From NCBI RefSeq assembly GCF_000257645.1, contig NZ_AJHJ01000005.1, positions 124,001-188,000 on the forward strand: a stretch of 64,000 nt of DNA, read 5' to 3'. The notes under the pieces are model-generated. The model saw only the letters and a program-made list of their open reading frames with translations, was not told the DNA's origin and made no database searches. Positions 39,423 through 49,107 of this stretch are shown piece after piece. This DNA comes from Serratia sp. M24T3. GTDB lineage: Bacteria; Pseudomonadota; Gammaproteobacteria; Enterobacterales; Enterobacteriaceae. Every line of letters begins with the position of its first letter. The first letter of the stretch is position 1. The position numbers and the translations under genes are program-made.

Positions 39423-41468
39423 TCAGGCCGGTTTACCTTGCGTTGGCGTTGCTGCAGCATCTTCAATATTAATAGAAGACTGCAACTGAGATAGCGAACA
39501 GTACAGTCGCCAAATAACCCCGGCCAGCTCTCGGGCCGATTCGTCAGGGTGGTGCGAAAGCGCTTCACTGATGCGCTGCAACTCGGTCAGGCTAGCTTCC
39601 AGTCTAGGATGACTGACTCCGCGTTCGGTCATAATTCCTTTCAGGCAGTGGATGCATACATCACGCACCTTCGACAGCGGATTTGACCGCGATTCCCATT
39701 GGCGCAGCTGCCAGACAATATGACTACAGTTCAGCAATACCACGCCCCAGCGCAGTAGCCAGTTGCGCGAAGTTTGATCTTTACTCTGGTTTAGCTGATT
39801 GACGCGATAGTAAATCAGCGATTCAAACTGCAAATGTGAAAGCTGTGGTTTACGGCTCAGCTGGTCGATAAACTCGCGGCGCAGCGCGCGAATCTGGCGT
39901 CGGCTTTTACGGCTGTCGGAGCTGGGCCGCAGTACCTGGAAGAACAGGCCTGCCAGCATCACGCCAGCAATCTTGCCGAGTCCATCATTGAAAAAAGATT
40001 GATAGTCATAGCTCGGTGGGTTGGTTACCGCTAAAAAAGATCCACTAAAGACGATCAGTTGCCCCCAAAGCGCGGCATAGCGTTTGTACTGCAGTTTAGA
40101 CAGTTGCATGGTACAAAGCAGCGGCAGCAGGAATGAGCAAAATAGCCAGAAGTCATTAATCTGCACCATCACGCCAAACTTGATGATAAAGCAGCCAAAA
40201 AACAGCCAAATCAGCGACTTTGTCAGCAGTGTGACGCTGTTGATAGGGGAGGGTGTCGATGAGTAAAGTACGCAACCAATCGCGGCTAATGTCACCCCGG
40301 CAGCGCCGGAATCCCACTGTGTGCTGATCCAGTAAGCACAGGCAATCACGATGCATAAAAAAGTACGCACTCCGCTGTAAACTGCCTCGGTGTTATCGGC
40401 ATGGCGAGTCAATCGGCTAACGCGCGGTGCCTCGATCCGGTCGACCGCCACGAGATTGGCGTTTTCGACCTTTTGCAAAAGCCGTTCATTACGCAGGTAC
40501 AACCAGCAAAAATCGCGCATTCGTAGCCAAAATGCCTGCTGCCGATAATCGCTGGTATCAGCCGGTTTAAGCATCAACAACGTTTTTGCCAACCGGTATT
40601 TATTCATTTCCGGGTCACGTAATTGTTCTAGCAGAGTGGCAAGTTGCTGATTGAGATTTTCAGGCTGATTAGGCCAGTTGAGCATCATTCTTCGCAGGCT
40701 GGAGATGTAACTGGTCAACTGTAATTGCTGATGCAACAGATAGTTAAGCAAATTATTTTGCTGACGCAGGCGGTAATGGCTCCAGAAGGCCTGAATGCGC
40801 AGCAGGTTCAATGTCAGGATCTGGTTGATCACCCCTTCATGCGAGACGCGGATCTGGTTGGTGACTTCGCTGCGCCACAGCAATTGCGCATGCTCCAACA
40901 ACTGAGTGTGCATTTTTCGCAGCGAAGTAAGCAGCGCATCGCCGTCAGAAGTGCTGGGCAACACCATCATCATAAACGCACCACACAAAATTCCGGTGAT
41001 CACCTCGCAAACCCTGGCCTGCGCGATATCAAAGATACTCGTGGTATCGGTAATGTTAACGGTCGAAAAAACAATAATTGCCGCAGTGTAGCCTGCCAGC
41101 GCAAAGGCGTAAGAAACGTTGTTTTGATAAAGGTTGGAGGCGTAAGTACACAATCCCAGCCAGGCGGCGATAGACAATGTGAACAACCACGGGTCGTTCA
41201 GCGTGTGCCCGGCAATCAGTACTGCGGCGGTGGCGCCGAGCAGGCTGCCAAATACGCGACCAATACTTTTGCTGATGACTCCACCAACGGTCGGAAAACT
41301 GACCACCGCCGCCGAAGTCAGCGCCCAATAGGGCTCGTCAAGCTCCAGTACAAAGGCAATCCACAGTGCCAGACACATCGCGATGGAGTTACGCAGCGCA
41401 TAACGCCACTGGGCCGCGCTAGACTTCCCCCAAAGAGTGTTTTTCCATTCCAGCCATGAGAAATTCAC
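39423..41468 (-). CDS. ydhK: FUSC-family aromatic-acid efflux protein YdhK
   Basis: Inner-membrane component of an AaeB/fusaric-acid-resistance-type efflux system (681 residues). Two sets of about 5-6 hydrophobic helices flank a long cytoplasmic region; the N-terminal block ([59 protein letters not shown]) is typical of the FUSC family. It forms an operon ydhI-ydhJ-ydhK (9- and 5-base gaps), downstream of and divergent from slyA. The transported compound is unknown. Confidence 0.92.
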   Translation of the reverse strand: MNFSWLEWKNTLWGKSSAAQWRYALRNSIAMCLALWIAFVLELDEPYWALTSAAVVSFPTVGGVISKSIGRVFGSLLGATAAVLIAGHTLNDPWLFTLSIAAWLGLCTYASNLYQNNVSYAFALAGYTAAIIVFSTVNITDTTSIFDIAQARVCEVITGILCGAFMMMVLPSTSDGDALLTSLRKMHTQLLEHAQLLWRSEVTNQIRVSHEGVINQILTLNLLRIQAFWSHYRLRQQNNLLNYLLHQQLQLTSYISSLRRMMLNWPNQPENLNQQLATLLEQLRDPEMNKYRLAKTLLMLKPADTSDYRQQAFWLRMRDFCWLYLRNERLLQKVENANLVAVDRIEAPRVSRLTRHADNTEAVYSGVRTFLCIVIACAYWISTQWDSGAAGVTLAAIGCVLYSSTPSPINSVTLLTKSLIWLFFGCFIIKFGVMVQINDFWLFCSFLLPLLCTMQLSKLQYKRYAALWGQLIVFSGSFLAVTNPPSYDYQSFFNDGLGKIAGVMLAGLFFQVLRPSSDSRKSRRQIRALRREFIDQLSRKPQLSHLQFESLIYYRVNQLNQSKDQTSRNWLLRWGVVLLNCSHIVWQLRQWESRSNPLSKVRDVCIHCLKGIMTERGVSHPRLEASLTELQRISEALSHHPDESARELAGVIWRLYCSLSQLQSSINIEDAAATPTQGKPA

Positions 41469-41477
41469 ACGCTGTCC

Positions 41478-42335
41478 TTAATAATGAATGGAGATCGTGC
41501 AGGTTGTGCCAGCGACCAGCACCAGCTGGTCAGGCACGTTTTCAATTTTGATCCTCACCGGCACGCGCTGCGCCAGCCTTACCCAAGGTACATTGGGTTT
41601 CACGTCGAGCAGCAGACCATTGGAACTTTCCACGCTTTGGTCATAAATGGCCCTGCCAATGCTTTCTACCTGGCCTTTCAGTGGCACATTGCCGTCATAC
41701 AGCACGATATCAGCCTGGTTTCCGACGTTGATATGTTTCAGCTTGGTTTCTTCAAAATATCCCAGCACGTAGAAGGAGTGCGCGTCAACCAGCGCCACCA
41801 ATGGTGTTCCGCTGGTGGCATAGTTGCCTTTTCGCGCCGAGAGGTTGGTGATGTAACCGTCGGTTGGGGCGAAGACTTTTGTCTTGCTTAAATTCCAGCG
41901 TGCCTGCTCCAGGTTAGCCTGATTGGCTTCGAGCGTGGCTTTCATGGATTTTGCCTCGAGGTTGGCCTGATCCAGTGATTCGGTGGAAATTACATCACGC
42001 CCCAGTTTTTGCCTGCGCTCGGCTTCGTGATTGGCCTTTTCAAGGTCTGCCTCAGCTTTGTCGACCGAGGCTTTGGCATTATCAACCGCAATCTGGAACG
42101 GCACCGGATCCAAAGTAAACAAAACCTCTCCCGCATGGACATACTGGTTGTCATGAACCGTAATATCGGTGATTCTGCCTGACACCTCCGGCGTAATATC
42201 GACTAATTCTGCGCGGACTTTGCCATCGCGGGTCCATGGGGACTGCATATAATAGTTCCACATCCACCAACCTGCACATAATGCGACCGCTAATACTGCC
42301 AGGGTTGAAAAATATTTAAGTGTTTTAAATGTCAT
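41478..42335 (-). CDS. ydhJ: HlyD-type membrane fusion protein YdhJ
   Basis: Periplasmic adaptor that links YdhK to an outer-membrane channel. 285 residues: one N-terminal membrane anchor (YFSTLAVLAVALCAGWWMW), a barrel-sandwich half (ITPEVSGRITDITVHDNQYV, about 46), an alpha-hairpin (KASVDKAEADLEKANHEAER) and the second half (FAPTDGYITNLSARKGNYAT). Confidence 0.93.
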   Translation of the reverse strand: MTFKTLKYFSTLAVLAVALCAGWWMWNYYMQSPWTRDGKVRAELVDITPEVSGRITDITVHDNQYVHAGEVLFTLDPVPFQIAVDNAKASVDKAEADLEKANHEAERRQKLGRDVISTESLDQANLEAKSMKATLEANQANLEQARWNLSKTKVFAPTDGYITNLSARKGNYATSGTPLVALVDAHSFYVLGYFEETKLKHINVGNQADIVLYDGNVPLKGQVESIGRAIYDQSVESSNGLLLDVKPNVPWVRLAQRVPVRIKIENVPDQLVLVAGTTCTISIHY

Positions 42336-42340
42336 CTTTT

Positions 42341-42577
42341 TTACTCATTCACAATCAGCAGCAGTGCAGCGCATATGGATATGACAAATATAGATAAATC
42401 CATCAAAGTTGGATGCCAGATTTCACCAGAGTAAATCCAGTCACGCACCAGGCGATGAATAATCAGCCAAATTAGGAGTCCAAGTAAAAATGCTTTAAAA
42501 ATAGGAGGGAAATAAAGGGAAGCCCCCAGCACAAGATCTGGGAGAAAAGGACCAGAATGGAACATTTGGGCAATCAC
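42341..42577 (-). CDS. ydhI: Small membrane protein YdhI (DUF1656)
   Basis: 78 residues with two predicted membrane helices ([35 protein letters not shown]). DUF1656/AaeX-like proteins regularly precede HlyD/FUSC efflux pairs, and it is the first gene of ydhIJK here. Its individual role is not known. Confidence 0.9.
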   Translation of the reverse strand: MIAQMFHSGPFLPDLVLGASLYFPPIFKAFLLGLLIWLIIHRLVRDWIYSGEIWHPTLMDLSIFVISICAALLLIVNE

Positions 42578-42741
42578 AATATTAATCTCTGCATCCGGTT
42601 GTGTTATAAATAATCGGGCTTCTGGGTGCGTTTTGCATTTGGGGCAACAGACTCAGATTAATTGTATTAGAGCTTACGCGTTTAGATTTATAATTTTAAG
42701 ATTAAATTCACGAGAACTAAGCTAAACTCTGGGGAGTTATC

Positions 42742-42753
42742 TTAGCATGCTAA
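42742..42753. promoter_or_regulatory. SlyA-type operator
   Basis: TTAGCATGCTAA is a perfect palindrome that differs from the SlyA consensus TTAGCAAGCTAA at one base. It lies 17 bases before the slyA start codon, inside the slyA leader/promoter and in the divergent region with ydhIJK. A second, imperfect element (CTAAGCTAAACT) occurs near 42717. Confidence 0.75.
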
Positions 42754-42769
42754 TTATAAGGAGAGTGCA

Positions 42770-43204
42770 TTGGAATCGAACCTAGGGTCAGATCTCGCAC
42801 GATTAGTTCGCGTCTGGCGTGCGTTAATCGACGATCGTCTCAAGCCGCTGGAGCTGACGCAAACGCATTGGGTGACATTGCACAACATCAATATTTTGCC
42901 GCCTGAGCAGTCGCAAATCCAGCTGGCAAAAGCAATCGGTATTGAGCAACCTTCTCTGGTCAGGACGCTGGATCAGCTGGAAGAGAAAAAGTTGATCACC
43001 CGCCAGACTTGCGCCAGCGATCGTCGCGCCAAACGCATCAAACTGACCGAAGAAGCGGCCCCGATCATTAATCAGATGGAAACAGTGATTGATGATACCC
43101 GCAAAGAAATTTTATCGGGGATGTCTTCTACCGACATCAATCTGCTGCTGGAAATGCTGGCCAGATTAGAAAAGAACATCGCTTCGTTACAAAACAAACC
43201 ATAA
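42770..43204 (+). CDS. slyA: MarR-family regulator SlyA, TTG start
   Basis: Winged-helix regulator that counteracts H-NS and controls virulence and envelope genes in related bacteria. 144 residues; [32 protein letters not shown] and [20 protein letters not shown] (recognition helix, about 63-82), [11 protein letters not shown] wing. The start is TTG at 42770 with AAGGAGAG 5 bases upstream, as known for Salmonella slyA; no ATG or GTG exists nearby in frame before LARLV. Confidence 0.95.
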   Translation: MESNLGSDLARLVRVWRALIDDRLKPLELTQTHWVTLHNINILPPEQSQIQLAKAIGIEQPSLVRTLDQLEEKKLITRQTCASDRRAKRIKLTEEAAPIINQMETVIDDTRKEILSGMSSTDINLLLEMLARLEKNIASLQNKP

Positions 43205-43242
43205 CGACAACGCGCTTTACCTATTATTTTTTGTTGCCAGGA

Positions 43243-43284
43243 AAAAAAATCGGAACCGCTGCTAACAGGGATTCCGATTTTTTT
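43243..43284. terminator. Bidirectional slyA/slyB terminator
   Basis: AAAAAATCGGAA and TTCCGATTTTTT, 12-base arms with a 16-base loop, between convergent slyA and slyB. Confidence 0.85.
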
Positions 43285-43344
43285 ATGCCAGCAGTTTAGG
43301 GCCGGCAGTTTTTATAGCAGTAATCGTAATTTGGCCGGGCGAGA

Positions 43345-43815
43345 TTAGACGCCCGGAGAAACGGTGATATTGCTGCCGCTGCTCGCCAGGCTTACGCGTT
43401 GGCCCACATAGAATCTGGTTTTGCTGTCAACTTTCTGCACTACCTGAATCGTGTTGCCATCGTCTTTACGGATTTGCAGTTCGACACCGTTCGCCTTGTT
43501 CAAGCCGTTGGTTACTGCATTACCCGCAAGTCCACCCGCCACAGCGCCACCCGCAGTTGCCAGGCTACGACCCGCGCCGCCACCGATAGTATTACCCAGG
43601 AAACCACCCAGCACAGCACCACCGATTGCGCCAATGACGTTATTACCGTCATCACCCTGAATTTGCACCGGGCGGACTGAGACCAAAGTACCGTAAGTCA
43701 CATTCTGGACCTGTTTGGCCTGCGAGGAAGAGTAAACATCGCCTGACAGTGAATCGTTTACACAGCCTGCAAGGGTAGAACCCATCATTGCGACGAGGAG
43801 AATACGCTTAATCAT
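43345..43815 (-). CDS. slyB: Outer membrane lipoprotein SlyB
   Basis: Outer-membrane lipoprotein of the 17 kDa/glycine-zipper family, part of the PhoPQ envelope-stress response in enterobacteria. 156 residues: lipobox LAGCVNDS after a short signal peptide, then a glycine-zipper segment (GGAVLGGFLGNTIGGGAGR, about 67) and a beta-rich C-terminus. The final codons lie within a CCGGGCG/CGCCCGG hairpin (43337-43358). Confidence 0.95.
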   Translation of the reverse strand: MIKRILLVAMMGSTLAGCVNDSLSGDVYSSSQAKQVQNVTYGTLVSVRPVQIQGDDGNNVIGAIGGAVLGGFLGNTIGGGAGRSLATAGGAVAGGLAGNAVTNGLNKANGVELQIRKDDGNTIQVVQKVDSKTRFYVGQRVSLASSGSNITVSPGV

Positions 43816-44162
43816 AAAAAGCTCCTGTTAATTACACATCGACGCCAAAGCGATTCGACGCTTGAAATCGGGACACAGTTCAACATCATTGTGGATAGTG
43901 TCAGCTACTATCATAACTCAAACTAGTGATTATCTTATAGACACGGTCATCAACTAATAATAAACGTTGGTTTATTTTTTAAAGATTAGCAAAAAAAATC
44001 CTAATCTGAATGACTGCTTTAGCCCAAATTCACTGCGAGTTGGGCTTATAAACAGGTTACTTGGCCTTTGGGCTGATAAAAGAGAATGTAAAACATAGCG
44101 TTGGCTGGATAATTCTGTTTTATTTAGCTTTTCCTTTTTGTATTTACGAGGGAGTTCAAAAG
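43816..44162. promoter_or_regulatory. slyB-anmK divergent region
   Basis: 347 bases with both promoters. Inverted repeats are present: GATAGT-N7-ACTATC (43897-43915) and AGCCCAA-N12-TTGGGCT (about 44031-44049). I do not see a convincing PhoP direct repeat. No gene. Confidence 0.4.
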
Positions 44163-45296
44163 ATGCGTTCAATCAAGTCAGGCCGCTATATCGGCGTAAT
44201 GTCGGGTACTAGCCTTGATGGGGTGGATGTTGTTCTTGCTGCCATAGACGACAGGATGGTGGCGCAACAGGCCAGCTATCTGCATCCTATGCCTGCGGAA
44301 ATAAGGCAGGCGGTACTAGGAATGTGTCAGGGGCAAGCCGTAACTCTGGCGCAGGTTGGTGAATTGGACGCACAGCTGGGTAATCTTTTTGCCGAGGCGG
44401 TACTCGGCCTGCTTGAGAAAGCGGGTATTGAGGCTGAAGAGGTCACTGCTATTGGTTGCCACGGCCAGACGGTTTGGCATCAGCCCAAGGGCGATACTCC
44501 TTTTTCGATGCAGCTCGGTGATAACAATCGCATTGCTGCCATGACCGGTATCACGACCATTGGCGATTTCCGCCGTCGTGATATGGCATGGGGAGGACAG
44601 GGCGCACCGCTGGTTCCTGCTTTTCACCAGGCGTTGCTGGCACATCCTACCGAACAGCGGATGATCCTCAATATTGGCGGCATCGCCAACCTCTCTCTGT
44701 TGCTGCCCGGTCAGGCCATTCGCGGCTATGATACTGGCCCGGGTAACATGCTGATGGACGCCTGGATAAGTCAGCATCAAGGGCTTGCCTATGACAAAGA
44801 CGCTGCTTTTGCCAGTCAGGGGCGGGTAGACCTGACGCTATTACAGCACATGTTGTCCGATGCTTATTTTTCCGAACCCGCGCCAAAAAGCACCGGGCGC
44901 GAATATTTTAATCTGGCATGGCTGGAGCAGCAGTTGGCAAGCGTGCAGCCGCTGTTGGCCGAAGACGTGCAGGCAACGCTGGCGGAGCTCACGGCCACCA
45001 CTATCGCGGATCAGGTTCAGTTGGCGGGCGGATGTGACCGCTTGCTGGTGTGCGGCGGCGGTGCGCGTAACCCGCTAGTCATGGCACGTCTGTCAGCCAT
45101 GCTCGCCGGCACCGAAGTCAGCACCACTGATGCCTTTGGTGTTAGCGGTGACGACATGGAAGCTCTAGCATTTGCCTGGCTGGCATTTCGTACTTTATCA
45201 GGCCAGCCCGGCAATTTACCTTCAGTCACTGGTGCCAGTCGCGAAACGGTGCTCGGTGCCATTTATCCTGTTTTTTCGACCAATGACCGTCTCTAA
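44163..45296 (+). CDS. anmK: Anhydro-N-acetylmuramic acid kinase
   Basis: Opens and phosphorylates anhydroMurNAc to MurNAc-6-P in cell-wall recycling. 377 residues from ATG 44163 (preceded by GAGGGAG); the frame is open 34 codons further upstream but that part is unlike the family. [20 protein letters not shown] (about 7-26) is the ATP-binding signature; [31 protein letters not shown] and [13 protein letters not shown] also match. Confidence 0.95.
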   Translation: MRSIKSGRYIGVMSGTSLDGVDVVLAAIDDRMVAQQASYLHPMPAEIRQAVLGMCQGQAVTLAQVGELDAQLGNLFAEAVLGLLEKAGIEAEEVTAIGCHGQTVWHQPKGDTPFSMQLGDNNRIAAMTGITTIGDFRRRDMAWGGQGAPLVPAFHQALLAHPTEQRMILNIGGIANLSLLLPGQAIRGYDTGPGNMLMDAWISQHQGLAYDKDAAFASQGRVDLTLLQHMLSDAYFSEPAPKSTGREYFNLAWLEQQLASVQPLLAEDVQATLAELTATTIADQVQLAGGCDRLLVCGGGARNPLVMARLSAMLAGTEVSTTDAFGVSGDDMEALAFAWLAFRTLSGQPGNLPSVTGASRETVLGAIYPVFSTNDRL

Positions 45297-45335
45297 GCCA
45301 AGATACTGAGTATTAAAAGAATGAGGATGATAACA

Positions 45336-45665
45336 ATGAAAAAAGCGATCATGATTCTGGCAGGCATCGCGCTGTCAGGCTGTAGCATGACTACTCCCCC
45401 ATTGACCAAAACTGCCAATACTCAGCTCCACTATGAATGCGGTACGACGCCACTGACAGTGACCCTCGATAAACCGGCGCATCAGGTAGATTTGATCCTC
45501 GATGGTATTCAACTGCATCTGCCGCAGGTTGAAGCCGCCTCTGGCACCAAATACAGCGATGGTCACTACACTTTCTGGTCGAAGGGTAATGCTGCTCTGG
45601 TGCAGCGCGGCGATGATGTCATCATTGACGATTGCCAACTTTCTCCTTCGTACCAGACACAATAG
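45336..45665 (+). CDS. mliC: C-type lysozyme inhibitor lipoprotein MliC
   Basis: Outer-membrane lipoprotein that blocks host C-type lysozyme. 109 residues from ATG 45336 (GAGGA 8 bases upstream): signal MKKAIMILAGIAL with lipobox LSGCSM, then a small beta-barrel with YECGTTPLTV and the inhibitory-loop region GTKYSDGHYTFWSKGNAALV; Cys pair at YECG and DDCQ. An in-frame ATG at 45321 is less likely. The last seven codons (SPSYQTQ) fall in a sequence duplicated 142 bases downstream beside an ERIC element. Confidence 0.93.
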   Translation: MKKAIMILAGIALSGCSMTTPPLTKTANTQLHYECGTTPLTVTLDKPAHQVDLILDGIQLHLPQVEAASGTKYSDGHYTFWSKGNAALVQRGDDVIIDDCQLSPSYQTQ

Positions 45666-45678
45666 CTGCGTTGCCTTC
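45641..45678. repeat. 38-base direct repeat, copy 1 (mliC 3' end)
   Basis: This segment contains the last codons and stop of mliC and the edge of the ERIC element. It is repeated exactly at 45783-45820. Confidence 0.95.
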
Positions 45679-45790
45679 TTTCGCTCACCCCAGTCACTTA
45701 CTTGTGTAAGCTCCTGGGGATTCTCTCATTTGCCGCCTTGCTCTAGCGTCTACTACTTTGGAGAAAGTGTGCTTAGTTGGGATTCTCCTT
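45664..45790. repeat. ERIC (enterobacterial repetitive intergenic consensus) element
   Basis: Contains CGCTCACCCCAGTCACTTAC and TGTAAGCTCCTGGGGATTC, the two halves of the conserved central ERIC inverted repeat (the targets of the classical ERIC2 and ERIC1R primers). Outer limits are approximate; about 127 bases is the standard length. It starts at the mliC stop codon. Confidence 0.88.
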
Positions 45791-45890
45791 CGTACCAGAC
45801 ACAATAGCTGCGTTGCCTTCACTCGTTCACCTCAATCTCTCACTCGGCACTTTGTTGTGGCTCAATGGCTTTGGAGATAGGGAGTTGTGA
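45783..45890. repeat. Second, degenerate ERIC/mliC-tail copy
   Basis: Begins with the exact 38-base repeat of the mliC tail, then continues as a diverged ERIC-like sequence (TCGTTCACCTCAATCTCTCA against TCGCTCACCCCAGTCACTTA). It suggests a tandem duplication of mliC tail plus ERIC, or two insertions, followed by decay. Length to 45890 is an estimate. Confidence 0.7.
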
Positions 45891-45948
45891 ATTGACCGAG
45901 TCTGGCGCAAAATAACGTCATCTTTCAAATAAACTATGTTGGTCCTAT

Positions 45949-46626
45949 ATGGCTGAAAATAATGAGTTTGATGTTGCAGACTTGCGACGCGAATATATTC
46001 GTGGCGGTCTGCGTCGCAAGGATTTAAGCGCAGAGCCGCTACCGTTGTTCGAGCAATGGCTCAAGCAGGCGTGCGAGGCTAAATTACCTGACCCAACGGC
46101 CATGTGTGTCGCGACAGTGGATGAAAACGGTCAACCGTTCCAGCGCATTGTATTGCTCAAACATTTTGATGATAAAGGCATGGTTTTCTTTACCAACCTT
46201 GGCAGCCGCAAAGCGCAGCAGCTGGCGGTAAATCCGCGTATTAGCCTGCTGTTTCCTTGGCACATGCTTGATCGTCAGGTGATTTTCCTCGGTCAGGCCG
46301 AGCGTCTGCCGACGTTGGACGTGATGAAATACTTTACCAGCCGCCCAAAAGACAGTCAGATTGGAGCCTGGGTTTCCCAGCAATCCTCGCGTATTTCGGC
46401 GCGTGGCATACTTGAGAGCAAATTCCTCGAGCTAAAACAAAAATTCAGCCAGGGTGAAGTGCCGCTACCTAGTTTCTGGGGCGGTTTTCGCGTCAAATTT
46501 GATTCGGTCGAATTTTGGCAGGGCGGCGAGCATCGCCTGCACGACCGCTTTATCTACCAGCGTGAGACCTCTTCTGAAGACAATTCCACAACAACGGGTT
46601 GGAAAATCGACCGTCTGGCGCCGTAA
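45949..46626 (+). CDS. pdxH: Pyridoxine/pyridoxamine 5'-phosphate oxidase
   Basis: FMN-dependent oxidase that makes pyridoxal 5'-phosphate. 225 residues; [14 protein letters not shown] (about 13), [20 protein letters not shown] (about 64-83, FMN site), SRKAQQL, and the C-terminal [16 protein letters not shown] then IDRLAP. A slightly longer tail ([14 protein letters not shown]) than E. coli PdxH. pdxY, also a B6 gene, lies two genes on. Confidence 0.96.
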   Translation: MAENNEFDVADLRREYIRGGLRRKDLSAEPLPLFEQWLKQACEAKLPDPTAMCVATVDENGQPFQRIVLLKHFDDKGMVFFTNLGSRKAQQLAVNPRISLLFPWHMLDRQVIFLGQAERLPTLDVMKYFTSRPKDSQIGAWVSQQSSRISARGILESKFLELKQKFSQGEVPLPSFWGGFRVKFDSVEFWQGGEHRLHDRFIYQRETSSEDNSTTTGWKIDRLAP

Positions 46627-46651
46627 GCCGCTAAAAGTTGTCTGAAAACCT

Positions 46652-46676
46652 AGCGCTTGCCTCGCGAGCGCTTTAT
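46652..46676 (+). terminator. Probable pdxH terminator
   Basis: AGCGCT-N9-AGCGCT self-complementary arms followed by TTATT, 26 bases past the pdxH stop; a short and moderate terminator. Confidence 0.5.
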
Positions 46677-46779
46677 TCTATGCAATCACCGATTTCGCAA
46701 GCGCGTTGACGAGGGTGTCGATGCGTTTTTTGCATGAACGATCCCGATAAACAATTTTCCAGAATTGATGGAGTTTTTG

Positions 46780-48054
46780 ATGGCCAGCAGCAACTTGATT
46801 CAACAATTGCAGGAGCGGGGGCTAATTGCCCAGGTTACGGACGAAAAAGCGTTAGCAGAGCGACTGGCGCAAGGGCCAATTGCACTGTATTGCGGTTTCG
46901 ATCCAACCGCCGATAGCCTGCACTTGGGCCATCTGGTGCCTTTGCTTTGCCTGAAACGCTTTCAATTGCACGGCCACAAGCCGGTTGCACTGGTGGGTGG
47001 CGCGACCGGTCTTATCGGCGATCCTAGCTTCAAGGCCGCAGAGCGCAAGCTGAACACCAGCGAAACTGTAAACGAGTGGGTCGAGAAAATCCGCACTCAG
47101 GTGTCTCCGTTCCTGGATTTCAACTGTGGCGAAAACAGCGCGATTACCGCCAACAACTACGACTGGTTTGGTGGCATGAATGTGCTGACTTTCCTGCGTG
47201 ATATCGGCAAACACTTCTCTGTTAACCAGATGATTAACAAGGAAGCCGTCAAGCAGCGTCTGAATCGCGACGACAGCGGGATCTCTTTCACCGAGTTCTC
47301 TTATAACCTGCTGCAAGGTTACGATTTCTCTTCGCTGTACGACTTGCACAAGGTTGAACTGCAAATTGGTGGTTCTGACCAGTGGGGCAATATTACCTCG
47401 GGTATTGACCTGACCCGTCGTCTGCATCAGAAACAGGTGTTCGGTCTGACCGTGCCTCTGATCACCAAGGCAGACGGCACCAAGTTTGGAAAAACCGAAG
47501 GCGGCGCAGTGTGGCTGGATCCGAAAAAGACCAGTCCGTACAAGTTTTACCAGTTCTGGATCAACACCGCCGATGCTGACGTTTATCGCTTCCTGAAATT
47601 CTTCACCTTTATGAGCCTTGAAGATATCAACGCGCTGGAAGAAGAAGATAAAAACAGCGGTAAAGCTCCGCGCGCCCAATATGTGCTGGCCGAGCAAGTC
47701 ACCGGCATGGTGCATGGCGAAGAAGGTTTGGCTGCTGCGCGTCGCATTACCGCCAGTCTGTTCTCGGGCGCACTCAGCGACATGACTGAAGCTGACTTCG
47801 CTCAACTGGCGCAAGACGGCATGCCAACCATCGAGTTAGAAGGCGAGGTTGACCTGCAACAGGCGCTGGTCAATGCTGAGTTAGAGCCCTCTCGCGGACG
47901 TGCGCGCACGGCTATCTCTTCCAACGCCGTGGTGGTAAACGGTGAAAAGCAGGCCGATCCTGAATACAAATTCAGCGATAGCGATCGCCTGTTTGGTCGC
48001 TACACGTTGCTGCGCCGTGGCAAGAAGAACTACTGCCTGGCAGTCTGGAAATAA
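46780..48054 (+). CDS. tyrS: Tyrosyl-tRNA synthetase
   Basis: Charges tRNA-Tyr. 424 residues, identical in length to E. coli TyrS, from ATG 46780 ([19 protein letters not shown] upstream); the frame begins 5 codons earlier. Class I marks: [19 protein letters not shown] (about 37-55, HIGH-type HLGH) and [11 protein letters not shown] (about 235, KMSKS-type KFGKT); S4 RNA-binding domain at the C-terminus ([17 protein letters not shown]). Confidence 0.98.
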   Translation: MASSNLIQQLQERGLIAQVTDEKALAERLAQGPIALYCGFDPTADSLHLGHLVPLLCLKRFQLHGHKPVALVGGATGLIGDPSFKAAERKLNTSETVNEWVEKIRTQVSPFLDFNCGENSAITANNYDWFGGMNVLTFLRDIGKHFSVNQMINKEAVKQRLNRDDSGISFTEFSYNLLQGYDFSSLYDLHKVELQIGGSDQWGNITSGIDLTRRLHQKQVFGLTVPLITKADGTKFGKTEGGAVWLDPKKTSPYKFYQFWINTADADVYRFLKFFTFMSLEDINALEEEDKNSGKAPRAQYVLAEQVTGMVHGEEGLAAARRITASLFSGALSDMTEADFAQLAQDGMPTIELEGEVDLQQALVNAELEPSRGRARTAISSNAVVVNGEKQADPEYKFSDSDRLFGRYTLLRRGKKNYCLAVWK

Positions 48055-48063
48055 TCTCCCTTT

Positions 48064-48102
48064 GCCGGCCAGCGCTGTTTAGTGCAGCGCTCGCCGGTTT
48101 GA
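48064..48102 (+). terminator. tyrS terminator
   Basis: GCCGGCcAGCGCTG and CAGCGCTcGCCGG, a long stem with one mismatch, followed by TTTGATA; 9 bases after the tyrS stop. pdxY starts 50 bases further, so some read-through is likely. Confidence 0.8.
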
Positions 48103-48152
48103 TAACTTACCCGTTGCGCCATTTTGTTGATGACGTCGGCATCGGACCTCGC

Positions 48153-49013
48153 ATGAAAAATATTCTCTCGATTCAATCCCACACCGTTTTTGGTCACGCA
48201 GGCAACAGCGCGGCAGAATTTCCGATGCGTCGTATGGGCGCAAACGTTTGGCCGCTGAATACTGTGCAGTTTTCCAACCACACGCAATACGGGCGCTGGA
48301 CGGGTTGTGTAATGCCCGCCAGCCACTTGACTGATATTGCGCGCGGCATTGCTGAAATCGATCGTCTCAAGGATTGTGACGCGGTGCTAAGCGGCTATAT
48401 TGGTTCGGCGGAGCAGGGCGAACATATTCTGCAAATCGTCAGTCAGGTGAAAGCTGCCAATCCCGATGCCTGGTATTTTTGCGATCCGGTAATGGGTCAC
48501 CCTGAAAAAGGCTGTATCGTTGCACCGGGCGTGGCGGAGTTTCACTGCAAGCAGGCTTTGGTGAGCTGCGATATTATTGCACCTAACCTGCTGGAGCTTG
48601 AAATGCTGTCAGGCCGCACGGTGAGTAATGTTGAAGAGTCGGTAGCAGCGGCGCGCGAGCTCATTGCCAAAGGTCCAAAAGTGGTGCTGATTAAGCACTT
48701 GAGTCGCGCCGGTTATCAAAGCGATCGTTTTGAAATGCTGCTGGTGACTGCCCAGGATGCGTGGCACATTCATCGTCCGCTGGTGGATTTTGGCATACGT
48801 CAGCCAGTGGGCGTCGGGGATTTGACCAGCGGATTGCTGCTGGTGGATTTGCTGAAAGGCGAACAGCTGGATAAGGCGCTGGAGCACGTTACTGCGGCGG
48901 TTTACGAGGTGATGCTGGCGACTCATTCAATGGGTGAATATGAATTGCAGGTCGTGGCGGCACAGGATCAGATTGTTAAGCCTAATCATCATTTCCCGGC
49001 AGTTAAGCTGTAA
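48153..49013 (+). CDS. pdxY: Pyridoxal kinase PdxY
   Basis: Phosphorylates pyridoxal in B6 salvage. 286 residues from ATG 48153 ([20 protein letters not shown]), which matches the E. coli N-terminus; the ORF remains open 18 codons upstream without similarity. [20 protein letters not shown]-type segment at about 31, [20 protein letters not shown], and the ribokinase-family anion hole [13 protein letters not shown] (about 219). Confidence 0.95.
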   Translation: MKNILSIQSHTVFGHAGNSAAEFPMRRMGANVWPLNTVQFSNHTQYGRWTGCVMPASHLTDIARGIAEIDRLKDCDAVLSGYIGSAEQGEHILQIVSQVKAANPDAWYFCDPVMGHPEKGCIVAPGVAEFHCKQALVSCDIIAPNLLELEMLSGRTVSNVEESVAAARELIAKGPKVVLIKHLSRAGYQSDRFEMLLVTAQDAWHIHRPLVDFGIRQPVGVGDLTSGLLLVDLLKGEQLDKALEHVTAAVYEVMLATHSMGEYELQVVAAQDQIVKPNHHFPAVKL

Positions 49014-49027
49014 TCAAGCCTGATTTT

Positions 49028-49058
49028 ACTGACTCCCCCGTAGCTCGGGGGAGTCAGT
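49028..49058. repeat. Perfect 13-base inverted repeat between pdxY and gstA
   Basis: ACTGACTCCCCCG-tagct-CGGGGGAGTCAGT is a perfect hairpin between convergent pdxY and gstA. It has no T-run after it in either direction, so it is either a transcript-end stabilising hairpin or another palindromic element. Confidence 0.85.
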
Positions 49059-49107
49059 AATGTAGAACTTCGTTTGGCAGTGTGTTCTTTGTCCCGGCGA
49101 CCAGAAA

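Noticed and set aside
40725-41459. 244-codon plus-strand ORF
   Set aside because: Antisense to ydhK; rich in Gln, Arg and His as expected from the complement of membrane-protein codons.
45502-45807. 101-codon plus-strand ORF ending in SPSYQTQ
   Set aside because: It runs in another frame through mliC and the ERIC element. The apparent match of its end to MliC is due to the 38-base DNA duplication, not to a second gene.
46852-47814. 320-codon minus-strand ORF
   Set aside because: Antisense to tyrS; composition follows the complementary codons and no family is recognisable.
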